Below, piece after piece: positions 1-6,200 of a stretch of DNA of 15,778 nt. The notes under the pieces were generated by a model. That model saw nothing but the letters and a program-made list of their open reading frames with translations, did not search any database and was not told where the DNA came from. Numbering within the stretch: the first letter of the stretch is position 1; each line of letters starts with the position of its first letter. Position numbers and translations under genes: made by a program. Origin of the DNA: DSCS01 sp035391585 (GTDB taxonomy: Bacteria; Macinerneyibacteriota; Macinerneyibacteria; Macinerneyibacteriales; DSCS01); the NCBI GenBank assembly GCA_964574875.1, contig CAZNOX010000021.1, positions 1-15,778 on the forward strand, read 5' to 3'.

Positions 1-42
1 CTCCAAATTAGGTGGTTGGGGGTTCGAATCCCTCTTGGCCTG
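1..42 (+). tRNA. tRNA-Trp (CCA anticodon), 3' part only
   Basis: The window opens inside a tRNA gene. The 7-nt anticodon loop CTCCAAA (1-7) carries anticodon CCA at 3-5, which reads the Trp codon UGG. After the 3' strand of the anticodon stem (8-12) and a short variable region comes a clear T arm: stem 18-22 pairs with 30-34 (one G-U) around the loop TTCGAAT (23-29). The 3' acceptor strand is 35-41 and the discriminator is G42, as expected for tRNA-Trp. CCA is not encoded, so a CCA-adding enzyme must complete it. The 5' half lies outside the window, so acceptor pairing cannot be tested. A tRNA-Trp just upstream of secE is a common bacterial arrangement. The gap to secE is 24 nt and holds a T6 run but no hairpin, so co-transcription followed by RNase processing is likely. 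Confidence 0.88.
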
Positions 43-66
43 TTTTTTGATACATTGGAGGGGCGT

Positions 67-246
67 ATGAACAAGATTAAAAGGTTTATCGACGAAGTCG
101 TTGCCGAAATGAAGAAGGTCGTCTGGCCGAAAAAGCAGGTTCTCTGGGCTTCTACATGGCTCGTTATTTTTATAACACTGGTCTTCGGAATCACCCTTGG
201 TTTATTTGACCGTTTATTTATCTTCTTGCTTGGCCTTGTATTCTGA
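67..246 (+). CDS. secE: SecE, preprotein translocase subunit (59 aa)
   Basis: SecE is the small essential clamp subunit of the SecYEG channel in the inner membrane. This is the short single-span form, 59 aa. The N-terminal amphipathic helix (about residues 1-18, with EVVAEMKKVVWP) leads into the conserved VxWP motif (W20-P21). One transmembrane segment (about 28-46) is followed by a hydrophobic C-terminal stretch. The start at ATG 67 is chosen because a strong Shine-Dalgarno (GGAGGGG, 57-63) precedes it; an in-frame start at 16 would lie inside the tRNA. The Glu usually found five residues after the motif Trp (as in the E. coli and B. subtilis proteins) is Val25 here. nusG follows after 23 nt, the usual secE-nusG pair. 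Identification rests on the WP motif, size and position. Confidence 0.93.
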   Translation: MNKIKRFIDEVVAEMKKVVWPKKQVLWASTWLVIFITLVFGITLGLFDRLFIFLLGLVF

Positions 247-269
247 GTTTTCGGGTAAGGCTTGATGTT

Positions 270-800
270 ATGAAAAAATGGTATGTCTTAAATGCATTAG
301 TCGGAGGAGAGGGGAAGGCGCGTAAGCTTCTCCTGGAAAAGATCAAACAGTCGGGCATGGAAGAGATGTTCGGCGAGATCTATATTCCCTCTGAAAAGAT
401 CATTGACACAAAGAACGGGAAGAAAAAAGAGATCAACAAGAAGATCTTCCCCGGGTATATCCTTGTGGAAATGGACCTCACAGACGAGACCTGGCATCTT
501 GTGTCCAACGTCCAGGGGATCGGTTCTTTTGTGGGGCCCAAGGGCCGGCCTGTCCCTCTCAGTGATGAAGAAGTCCGGCAGATCAAGGAAGACAGCGAAG
601 ACAGAAAAAACACATTGAAGCCCCGTATTTATTACCGGGTGGGGGAAAAGGTCCGCATCGTCGATGGCCCTTTTGCCTCTTTTTCCGGTGTTGTGGATAA
701 TGTCATGGCGGAAAAATCCAAGCTTCGTGTCATGGTCTCCATCTTCGGAAGGCAGACCCCTGTGGAGCTGGATTATTACCAGGTTGAAAAAGAAGAATAG
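270..800 (+). CDS. nusG: Transcription termination/antitermination factor NusG (176 aa)
   Basis: NusG binds the clamp of RNA polymerase, modulates pausing and Rho-dependent termination, and links polymerase to ribosomal protein S10. The NGN domain occupies about residues 1-110. It starts with KKWYVLNAL (2-10) and contains the hallmark FPGYILVEMDL (60-70) and the hydrophobic VQGIGSFVG stretch (81-89). A linker leads to the C-terminal KOW domain (about 118-176) with VGEKVRIVDGPFASFSG (124-140). Length is normal and no domain insertion is seen. ATG 270 has only a weak ribosome site (TAAGG, 256-260), so translation may be helped by coupling to secE. rplK follows after 26 nt. The protein looks like housekeeping NusG rather than a RfaH/LoaP-type paralogue, given its context in the L11 operon. 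Confidence 0.97.
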   Translation: MKKWYVLNALVGGEGKARKLLLEKIKQSGMEEMFGEIYIPSEKIIDTKNGKKKEINKKIFPGYILVEMDLTDETWHLVSNVQGIGSFVGPKGRPVPLSDEEVRQIKEDSEDRKNTLKPRIYYRVGEKVRIVDGPFASFSGVVDNVMAEKSKLRVMVSIFGRQTPVELDYYQVEKEE

Positions 801-826
801 TGAAGATAAAGGAGTAGGTGATCAGT

Positions 827-1252
827 ATGGCAAAGAAGGTAAAGGGATTTATCAAACTTCAGATTCCTGCCGGAAAAGCCAACCCCGCCCCTCCTGTGGG
901 CCCGGCTCTCGGGCAGCACGGCGTGAACATCATGGAGTTCTGCAAAGCATTCAACGCCAGCACACAGGATAAAGGCGACCTCATCATCCCTGTGGTCATC
1001 ACAGTGTTTGAGGACAGGAGTTTTTCATTCATCACGAAGACTCCTCCCGCGGCGGTCCTGCTGAAAAAAGCAGCCAAAGTGGACAAGGGTTCCGGTGTTC
1101 CGAACAAGGAAAAAATCGGGTCTGTGACCAAGGCCCAGGTCAGGGAGATCGCAGAGCTGAAGATGCCCGATCTCAATGCGAACGATGTGGAAGCCGCTAT
1201 GCGTATGATCGCGGGGACAGCCCGCAGCATGGGGCTTGAAGTCAAAGGTTGA
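827..1252 (+). CDS. rplK: 50S ribosomal protein L11 (141 aa)
   Basis: L11 binds helices 43-44 of 23S rRNA at the GTPase-associated centre, at the base of the stalk that recruits EF-G and EF-Tu. The N-terminal domain carries the proline-rich thiostrepton-region signature PAGKANPAPPVGPALGQHG (residues 15-33). The C-terminal RNA-binding domain (about 72-141) includes the lysine-rich loop near GSGVPNKEKIGSVTKAQV and the family ending. At 141 aa it is almost the same length as E. coli L11. ATG 827 is preferred over an in-frame GTG at 818 because MAKKVKGFIKLQ is the standard L11 start; the purine-rich stretch GGAGTAGGTG (811-820) acts as its ribosome site. rplA follows after 49 nt, which contain a putative L1-binding element. 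Confidence 0.97.
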   Translation: MAKKVKGFIKLQIPAGKANPAPPVGPALGQHGVNIMEFCKAFNASTQDKGDLIIPVVITVFEDRSFSFITKTPPAAVLLKKAAKVDKGSGVPNKEKIGSVTKAQVREIAELKMPDLNANDVEAAMRMIAGTARSMGLEVKG

Positions 1253-1260
1253 TCAGAAGA

Positions 1261-1290
1261 TGTGGGAGGCCTGCGGGCTGTTGTACCACA
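1261..1290 (+). promoter_or_regulatory. Putative L1-binding translational operator before rplA
   Basis: The rplK-rplA gap folds into an element resembling the L1-binding site of 23S rRNA (helix 76 region). TGTGG (1261-1265) pairs with CCACA (1286-1290). The unpaired stretches GAG and TTGTA form an asymmetric internal loop. An upper stem GCC/GGC (1269-1271 with 1276-1278) is capped by TGCG, a UNCG-type tetraloop. The strand GTGGGAGGC (1262-1270) and the opposite TACCAC (1284-1289) match the E. coli 23S L1-site strands as I remember them. The rplA Shine-Dalgarno AGGAGG (1290-1295) starts at the last paired base, so bound L1 would be expected to hinder initiation. Feedback by L1 on its own operon is well established; its operation here is inference from structure. 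Confidence 0.75.
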
Positions 1291-1301
1291 GGAGGTAGCA
1301 T

Positions 1302-2003
1302 ATGGCAAGAAAGATCTCAAAAAGGCTGAAAAGCGCCAGGGAGCTCATCGATTCCGAGAAGCTTTACACCCTGGACGAATCCATTGAACTTTTAGCGCAG
1401 ATCCCGGCCGCAAAATTCGACGAGACAGTGGAGTTCCATATTCGTCTCGGCGTCGATCCCAAGTATGCGGATCAGATGGTGCGCGGTACGGTGGTCCTGC
1501 CCCACGGAACCGGTAAGGATGTCCGTGTCCTGGTCTTCGCTTCCGGAGAGCAGGAGAAAGAGGCCCAGGAAGCCGGCGCTGACTTTGTCGGCGGGGATGA
1601 CCTGGTGGAGAAGGTGAAGGGCGGCTGGCTCGATTTCGATGTGGCCATCTCGACACCTGATATGATGAAAGAAGTCGGAAAGCTCGGCCGTGTGCTGGGC
1701 CCCCGCGGCCTCATGCCCAACCCCAAGGTCGGAACGGTTACGGCTGATGTGAAGACAGCTGTCTCCGAAGCCAAGGCGGGGCGCGTGGAATACAAAGTGG
1801 ATAAATTCGGTATTGTGCATGTCCCTGTGGGGAAACGCAGTTTCGATGCCGAAAAACTGCACGGGAACCTGGTCTCCATCATCAAGGCTGTCATCAAGGC
1901 GAAACCCTCGTCAGCCAAAGGGACCTACTTAAGGTCTGCTTATGTCACGACCACCATGGGCCCGTCGATTAAGCTGGATATTACAACGTTACAGAGTTTG
2001 TAA
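1302..2003 (+). CDS. rplA: 50S ribosomal protein L1 (233 aa)
   Basis: L1 forms the mobile L1 stalk of the large subunit, helps release deacylated tRNA from the E site, and in many bacteria represses its own operon by binding mRNA. The protein is full length for the family. Domain I halves (about 1-67 and 160-233) surround domain II. Signature parts are GTVVLPHGTGK (62-72), GRVLGPRGLMPNPKVGTVT (129-147) and the C-terminal RNA-contact segment TTTMGPSIKLD (217-227). ATG 1302 lies 6 nt after AGGAGG (1290-1295). The gene follows rplK and is followed by the L10 leader, so the rplKA and rplJL pairs are separated by a control point. Confidence 0.97.
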   Translation: MARKISKRLKSARELIDSEKLYTLDESIELLAQIPAAKFDETVEFHIRLGVDPKYADQMVRGTVVLPHGTGKDVRVLVFASGEQEKEAQEAGADFVGGDDLVEKVKGGWLDFDVAISTPDMMKEVGKLGRVLGPRGLMPNPKVGTVTADVKTAVSEAKAGRVEYKVDKFGIVHVPVGKRSFDAEKLHGNLVSIIKAVIKAKPSSAKGTYLRSAYVTTTMGPSIKLDITTLQSL

Positions 2004-2010
2004 TAGATAT

Positions 2011-2125
2011 CCTGTCGTAGACAGTGGGTGCGCAGGCTTAAAAATGCCTACCGAGACAGAGGTCCAATGAATAAAATCATTGCCCGACCTTTGTCGGGCT
2101 TTCTTCCGTTTGAGGAAAAGCCCGA
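2011..2125 (+). promoter_or_regulatory. Ribosomal L10 leader (L10(L12)4-responsive attenuator)
   Basis: The 148-nt gap before rplJ carries the L10-leader signature: GTAGACAG (2017-2024), a stem GTGGGT/GCCTAC (2024-2029 with 2046-2051) and ACCGAG (2050-2055). The closing stem CTGTC/GACAG (2012-2016 with 2055-2059) completes the protein-binding fold. The same GACAG begins a competing antiterminator: 2055-2064 pairs with 2086-2095 (10 bp, one G-U), then a CCC bulge, then CAATGA/TCATTG (2065-2070 with 2077-2082) around ATAAAA. That hairpin uses the 5' half of the terminator at 2082-2099. So L10-L12 binding should block the antiterminator and permit termination. A further hairpin (2094-2107 with 2114-2125) can hold the terminator's 3' half. 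Autoregulation by attenuation is known for the B. subtilis rplJL leader; its operation here is inferred. Confidence 0.9.
2082..2105 (+). terminator. Conditional intrinsic terminator in the L10 leader
   Basis: A perfect 7-bp GC-rich stem, GCCCGAC (2082-2088) with GTCGGGC (2093-2099), closes a CTTT loop and is followed directly by TTTCTT (2100-2105). It lies 47 nt before the rplJ start, so it can only be useful as an attenuator. Its 5' half is also part of the antiterminator stem (2086-2095), making the two folds mutually exclusive. Confidence 0.85.
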
Positions 2126-2151
2126 TAGATCACGAGAAAGGAGGGGAAAAC

Positions 2152-2679
2152 ATGGCTCATAAAGTTAGACCTGAAAAAGTTCAAGTCGTCGACGAGATCA
2201 AGGATAAAGTGTCCAAGGCCAAATCAGTGATCCTTACCGATTACATGGGTTTGAACGTGGAAGAGATCACAGCGTTACGTCGCGAGTTGAGAGCAAACAA
2301 TGTCGAATATAAAGTCTATAAAAACACAATGGCGTACAGAGCGCTTGAGGCCCTTGAGATCAAGGGACTGGATGAAAGCCTCAAGGGCCCGACCGCCTTT
2401 GCTTTAAGCTATGATGATCCTGTCGCACCCGCGAAAGTCCTCGTTAAATTTGCCAAATCAAACAACAAATTTAGCGTGAAGGCAGGTATGGTTGAAGGTA
2501 AGGTGGTGGATCAGGAACGGATCAATGCCCTTTCTGAACTGCCGTCCAGGGACGAGCTTCTTGCTATGCTGCTCAGGACCATGCAGGGCCCGGTCACCGG
2601 GTTTGTGAATGTCCTGGCGGGTAATATCAGGAATCTTGTGGGTGTCTTAAGCGCTATTCAGGACAAGAAAAGCGAATAA
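2152..2679 (+). CDS. rplJ: 50S ribosomal protein L10 (175 aa)
   Basis: L10 anchors the L12 dimers to the ribosome at the stalk base and, as the L10-L12 complex, feeds back on its own mRNA. The N-terminal rRNA-binding domain (about 1-130) contains SVILTDYMGLNVEEITALRREL (25-46) and the VEYKVYKNTMAYRAL segment (51-65). The C-terminal helix (about 134-175), which binds L12 dimers, has normal length; I cannot tell from sequence alone how many dimers it carries. ATG 2152 follows AAAGGAGGGG (2137-2146) and gives the standard MAHKVRPEKV start; an earlier in-frame TTG at 2080 would lie inside the attenuator hairpin. rplL starts 15 nt downstream. Confidence 0.96.
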   Translation: MAHKVRPEKVQVVDEIKDKVSKAKSVILTDYMGLNVEEITALRRELRANNVEYKVYKNTMAYRALEALEIKGLDESLKGPTAFALSYDDPVAPAKVLVKFAKSNNKFSVKAGMVEGKVVDQERINALSELPSRDELLAMLLRTMQGPVTGFVNVLAGNIRNLVGVLSAIQDKKSE

Positions 2680-2694
2680 CTAGGGGGTGTCACC

Positions 2695-3063
2695 ATGAAA
2701 AGAGAAGAACTTATTAAAGCTATCGAAGAGATGACCGTTTTGGAGCTTTCAGAGCTCGTCAAGGAACTGGAAGAAAAATTCGGCGTGAGCGCTGCAGCTC
2801 CCGTGGCCATGGCGGCCATGCCTGCTGCCGCTGCTGCAGCTGAAGAAGAGAAGACTGAATTTGACGTGGTCATCAATGCTGCCGGCGACCAGCGCCTGAA
2901 AGTCATCAAAGCCGTTAAGGAGATCGGCGGTCTCGGACTGCCCGAAGCCAAGGCTTTCGTTGACTCTCTGCCCAAAGCTATCAAGGAAGGGATTCCCAAG
3001 GCTGAAGCAGAACAAGTCAAGTCTCAGCTGGAAGAAGTCGGAGCGGTTGTTGAGATTAAGTAA
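2695..3063 (+). CDS. rplL: 50S ribosomal protein L7/L12 (122 aa)
   Basis: L12 is the multi-copy stalk protein that recruits and activates translational GTPases. The N-terminal dimerisation domain (about 1-33, KREELIKAIEEMTVLELSEL) binds L10. An alanine-rich flexible hinge (about 35-50) leads to the C-terminal factor-binding domain (about 53-122) with KTEFDVVINAAGDQRLKVIK and the helix GGLGLPEAKAFVDSLPK. The hinge and domain sizes are typical. ATG 2695 follows AGGGGGTG (2682-2689). It forms a pair with rplJ under the L10 leader. An attenuator-like hairpin lies 37 nt after the stop, which fits the need for more L12 than polymerase. Confidence 0.97.
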   Translation: MKREELIKAIEEMTVLELSELVKELEEKFGVSAAAPVAMAAMPAAAAAAEEEKTEFDVVINAAGDQRLKVIKAVKEIGGLGLPEAKAFVDSLPKAIKEGIPKAEAEQVKSQLEEVGAVVEIK

Positions 3064-3100
3064 TCTTATCTCACAACACAGCGACCTAAATGAAGAAAAA

Positions 3101-3129
3101 GGGGTGTGTTTCATACACACCCCGATTTT
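3101..3129 (+). terminator. rplL-rpoB attenuator-like hairpin
   Basis: GGGGTGTGT (3101-3109) pairs perfectly with ACACACCCC (3115-3123) around a 5-nt loop TTCAT. A short T-rich tail (GATTTTG, 3124-3130) follows and A5 (3096-3100) precedes it. The stem is strong, but the U-tract is only four bases and is set off by GA, so partial rather than full termination is expected. The rest of the 153-nt gap (3130-3216) shows no convincing promoter. In E. coli an attenuator in the same gap lowers rpoBC expression relative to rplJL; the same role here is inference. Confidence 0.7.
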
Positions 3130-3216
3130 GCTTATTGTGAAAGATATCGACAAAACGACATAAACGGCCTTGCTCGAATTCACTGTGGCTTTTGCAGACA
3201 AGGGGGTTTTTAAACA

Positions 3217-6200
3217 ATGACCCAGAAAACGAAAGAATTTCCTTTCTCATTGAAAGAAAAATTTGAACCGAAAACGGGACGCTTCAGTTTCGCTCAGATC
3301 AGGGAGATGGTGGATATCCCCTATCTGCTTGATATGCAACAAAAATCATATGAAGAGTTTCTTCAAATCGATGTCCCGCCTGAGAAGAGGGAAGATAAGG
3401 GCCTCCAGGGGATTTTCCTGAAGACCTTTCCCATTACAAATCATGAAAAAAAGAACCGGGAACCGGACCTGGAACAGAGTAAATATATATTGGAGTTTAT
3501 CCGGTATGACCTCGATCCTCCCCAGTTTACGCCGAATGAGTGCCGTGAGCGGGGACTGACCTACGGAAGCAATCTTCGTGTGACGCTCCGTCTCACCAAG
3601 AAGATCGAGAATCCCGGGACAGCTGAACAGGAGATCGATGTCAGTGAGGAGCAGGAGGTCTATTTCGGAGATATCCCCCTCATGCTTTCCAACGGCTCCT
3701 TCATCATCAACGGCGCCGAGCGTGTGGTGGTGGGACAGCTCCACCGTTCACCGGGCCTCTTTGTGGACTCTGTGGACGACAACCCCGGAAAAGAGGCCTA
3801 TTCGGCCCGCCTGATCCCTTACGACGGCTCCTGGATCGAATTTTCCATCGACCGCAGGGACCTCATGTACATCAGCATCGACCGTAAGAAGAAGATTTAC
3901 ATCACCACATTCCTCAGGGCTCTGGGGTATGAGAAGGACGAAGAGATCCTGGACCTCTTCTCTGAAAAGTATGAGATCGACACGAAAGCCTATCCCGAGA
4001 CCTTCTACCAGGAGATGACTCTGGCCCGTGACCTCAAGGACGAGGCGGGGACTGTGGTGGGGCGCCTGGGACAGCGCGTGGATGCCGATGTCTGGAATGC
4101 CATCAGCCATTTGAGGGATGCCGGGCATCCCGATTTCCAGAAGATCCTGATCTACGCCGAAAAGCGGCACATCAAGCTGGCTCCGGGAAAAGAAGAGAGT
4201 CTCCGCGGCTATATCCGGAACACCATTTTCGGCAACAAAGTCAAAACGGAGCTGGATGAGGTCGCTGCACAGCCCGGTGACCAGTTCACCATGGAGATCT
4301 TCAACAAGTTTAAAGAGCAGGGTGTTGAAAACGAGATCATCCTCTTTGTGGTCAAAGAGGGGAATCAGGACATCATCGCCGCTTCTCTGGAAAAAGATAA
4401 TTTTGACGCCATGGAAAAAGCGCTGGCCCGTGTCTACGGGATCCTGCGTCCCGGGTCACCGGCCACCATCGAGCTGGCCGAGTCCCTGATCTATGACCTC
4501 TTTTTCAATCCCCGGACCTATAACCTCGGAGAGGTGGGCCGGTACAAGCTGAATGTCGTTTTGGGAAATGAAGCTGAATCCGGGGAAAATACACTCACCA
4601 ATGAAGACATCATCGGCAGCATCGCCTATCTTCTGAAGCTTCGCTTTAATCTGGTCGAAGCCGGGGATATCGATCACCTGGGCAACCGCCGCATCCGTGC
4701 TGTGGGAGAGCTGCTGATGAATCATCTCTATACCGGTTTCTACAGGATGAAGAGGGTGATCCAGGAGCGCATGAACATCAGCGAAGCGGACAAGATCAAT
4801 CCGCAGAACCTTGTGAACTCCCGTCCTGTGACCGCCGTTCTCAATGAGTTTTTCGGAAGCCACCAGCTTTCGCAGTTTATGGACCAGACCAACCCGCTGT
4901 CGGAGATCACTAACAAAAGACGGCTTTCGGCACTGGGCCCGGGAGGCCTTTCCCGTGAAAGAGCCGGATTCGAGGCCCGCGACGTCCATTACACCCATTA
5001 CGGACGGATCTGTCCCATCGAGACACCCGAAGGGCAGAACATCGGACTCATCACATCCCTGGCCTCTTTTGCCGCCATCGACCGTTTCGGATTTCTCCGG
5101 ACCCCTTACCGGAAAGTCGCCAAGGGAAAAGTCACCGATGATGTGGTCTACCTTACGGCAGACCAGGAAGAGGGAAAGATCATCGCCCAGGCCAATGCTG
5201 TATTGAAAGAGAACGGCCAGTTTGCTGCCGACCGTATTCTGGCGCGGCAGTCAGGCGAGTTCATTCTTGTGGAACCCAAGCGTGTGGATTATATGGATGT
5301 CTCCCCGAAACAGCTCATTTCTGTCTCGGCGGCTCTCATCCCCTTCCTGGAGCATGATGACGCCAACCGGGCTCTCATGGGGTCCAACATGCAGCGTCAG
5401 GGCGTTCCCCTTATCAATCCCGATTCCCCCATCGTGGGAACCGGCATCGAGGCCAAGATCGCCCAGGATTCAGGATATGTCCAGATCGCCCGCCGCTCAG
5501 GAGTGGTGGAAAAGGTCACCGCGAACCTCATCGTGATCAAAACGGATCAGGATAAGCTGGACCCCGACAACCTGGATAAGGATTTCGGGCACGATATGGG
5601 CCGTGACATCTATTATCTTGAGAAATTCCGCCGGTCCAACAAGGATACCTGTATCAATACCAGGCCCATCGTTCATGTGGGCCAGAAGATAAAAAAGGGG
5701 GACCCCCTCACAGAAGGATTCGGGACACAGGGCGGAGAACTGGCTCTGGGACAGAACCTTCTCGTGGCGTTCCTTCCCTGGCGCGGTTATAACTTCGAGG
5801 ACGCCATCGTCCTCAGTGAGCGCCTTGTGAAAAACAACAGTTTTGACTCCATACATGTGGAAGAGCTGCAGATCGACGCCCGTGAGACAAAACTCGGAAA
5901 AGAAGAGATCACCCGCGATATTCCCCAGGTCATGGATGAAATGATCAAAGACCTGGACGAGAGCGGGATCATCAAGATCGGGACCTACGTCAAGCCGGGC
6001 GACATCCTCGTGGGGAAAGTCACGCCCAAAGGGAAGACTGAACTCACCCCTGAAGAGAAGCTTCTGCGTGCCATCTTCGGAAAGATCGCCGAAGACGTGA
6101 AAGACGCCTCTCTCCGTGTTCCTCCGGGAGTCAAGGGGAAAGTGATCGATGTCAAAGTCTTTACACGGAAACAGACAGAAGACATGGAAGCCGTCATCCG

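Noticed and set aside
43..48. T6 run after tRNA-Trp as a terminator.
   Set aside because: No terminator hairpin other than the tRNA T arm precedes it, and secE follows after 24 nt with no visible promoter.
16..66. Longer secE starting at 16.
   Set aside because: That start lies inside the tRNA-Trp gene; ATG 67 has a strong Shine-Dalgarno and gives a normal SecE N terminus.
818..826. rplK start at GTG 818.
   Set aside because: It adds only MIS before the canonical MAKKVKG start and lies within the purine-rich ribosome site.
1981..2009. Possible promoter before rplJ (TTACAA, 17 bp, TAGATA).
   Set aside because: Each hexamer matches only about half of the consensus and it overlaps the rplA end; not better than chance.
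2080..2151. Longer rplJ from TTG 2080.
   Set aside because: The extension would be translated from the attenuator hairpin and has no family match; ATG 2152 has AAAGGAGGGG before it.
3135..3164. Possible rpoB promoter (TTGTGA, 18 bp, CATAAA).
   Set aside because: Two four-of-six hexamers at 18-bp spacing in an AT-rich gap are weak evidence; left out of the annotation.
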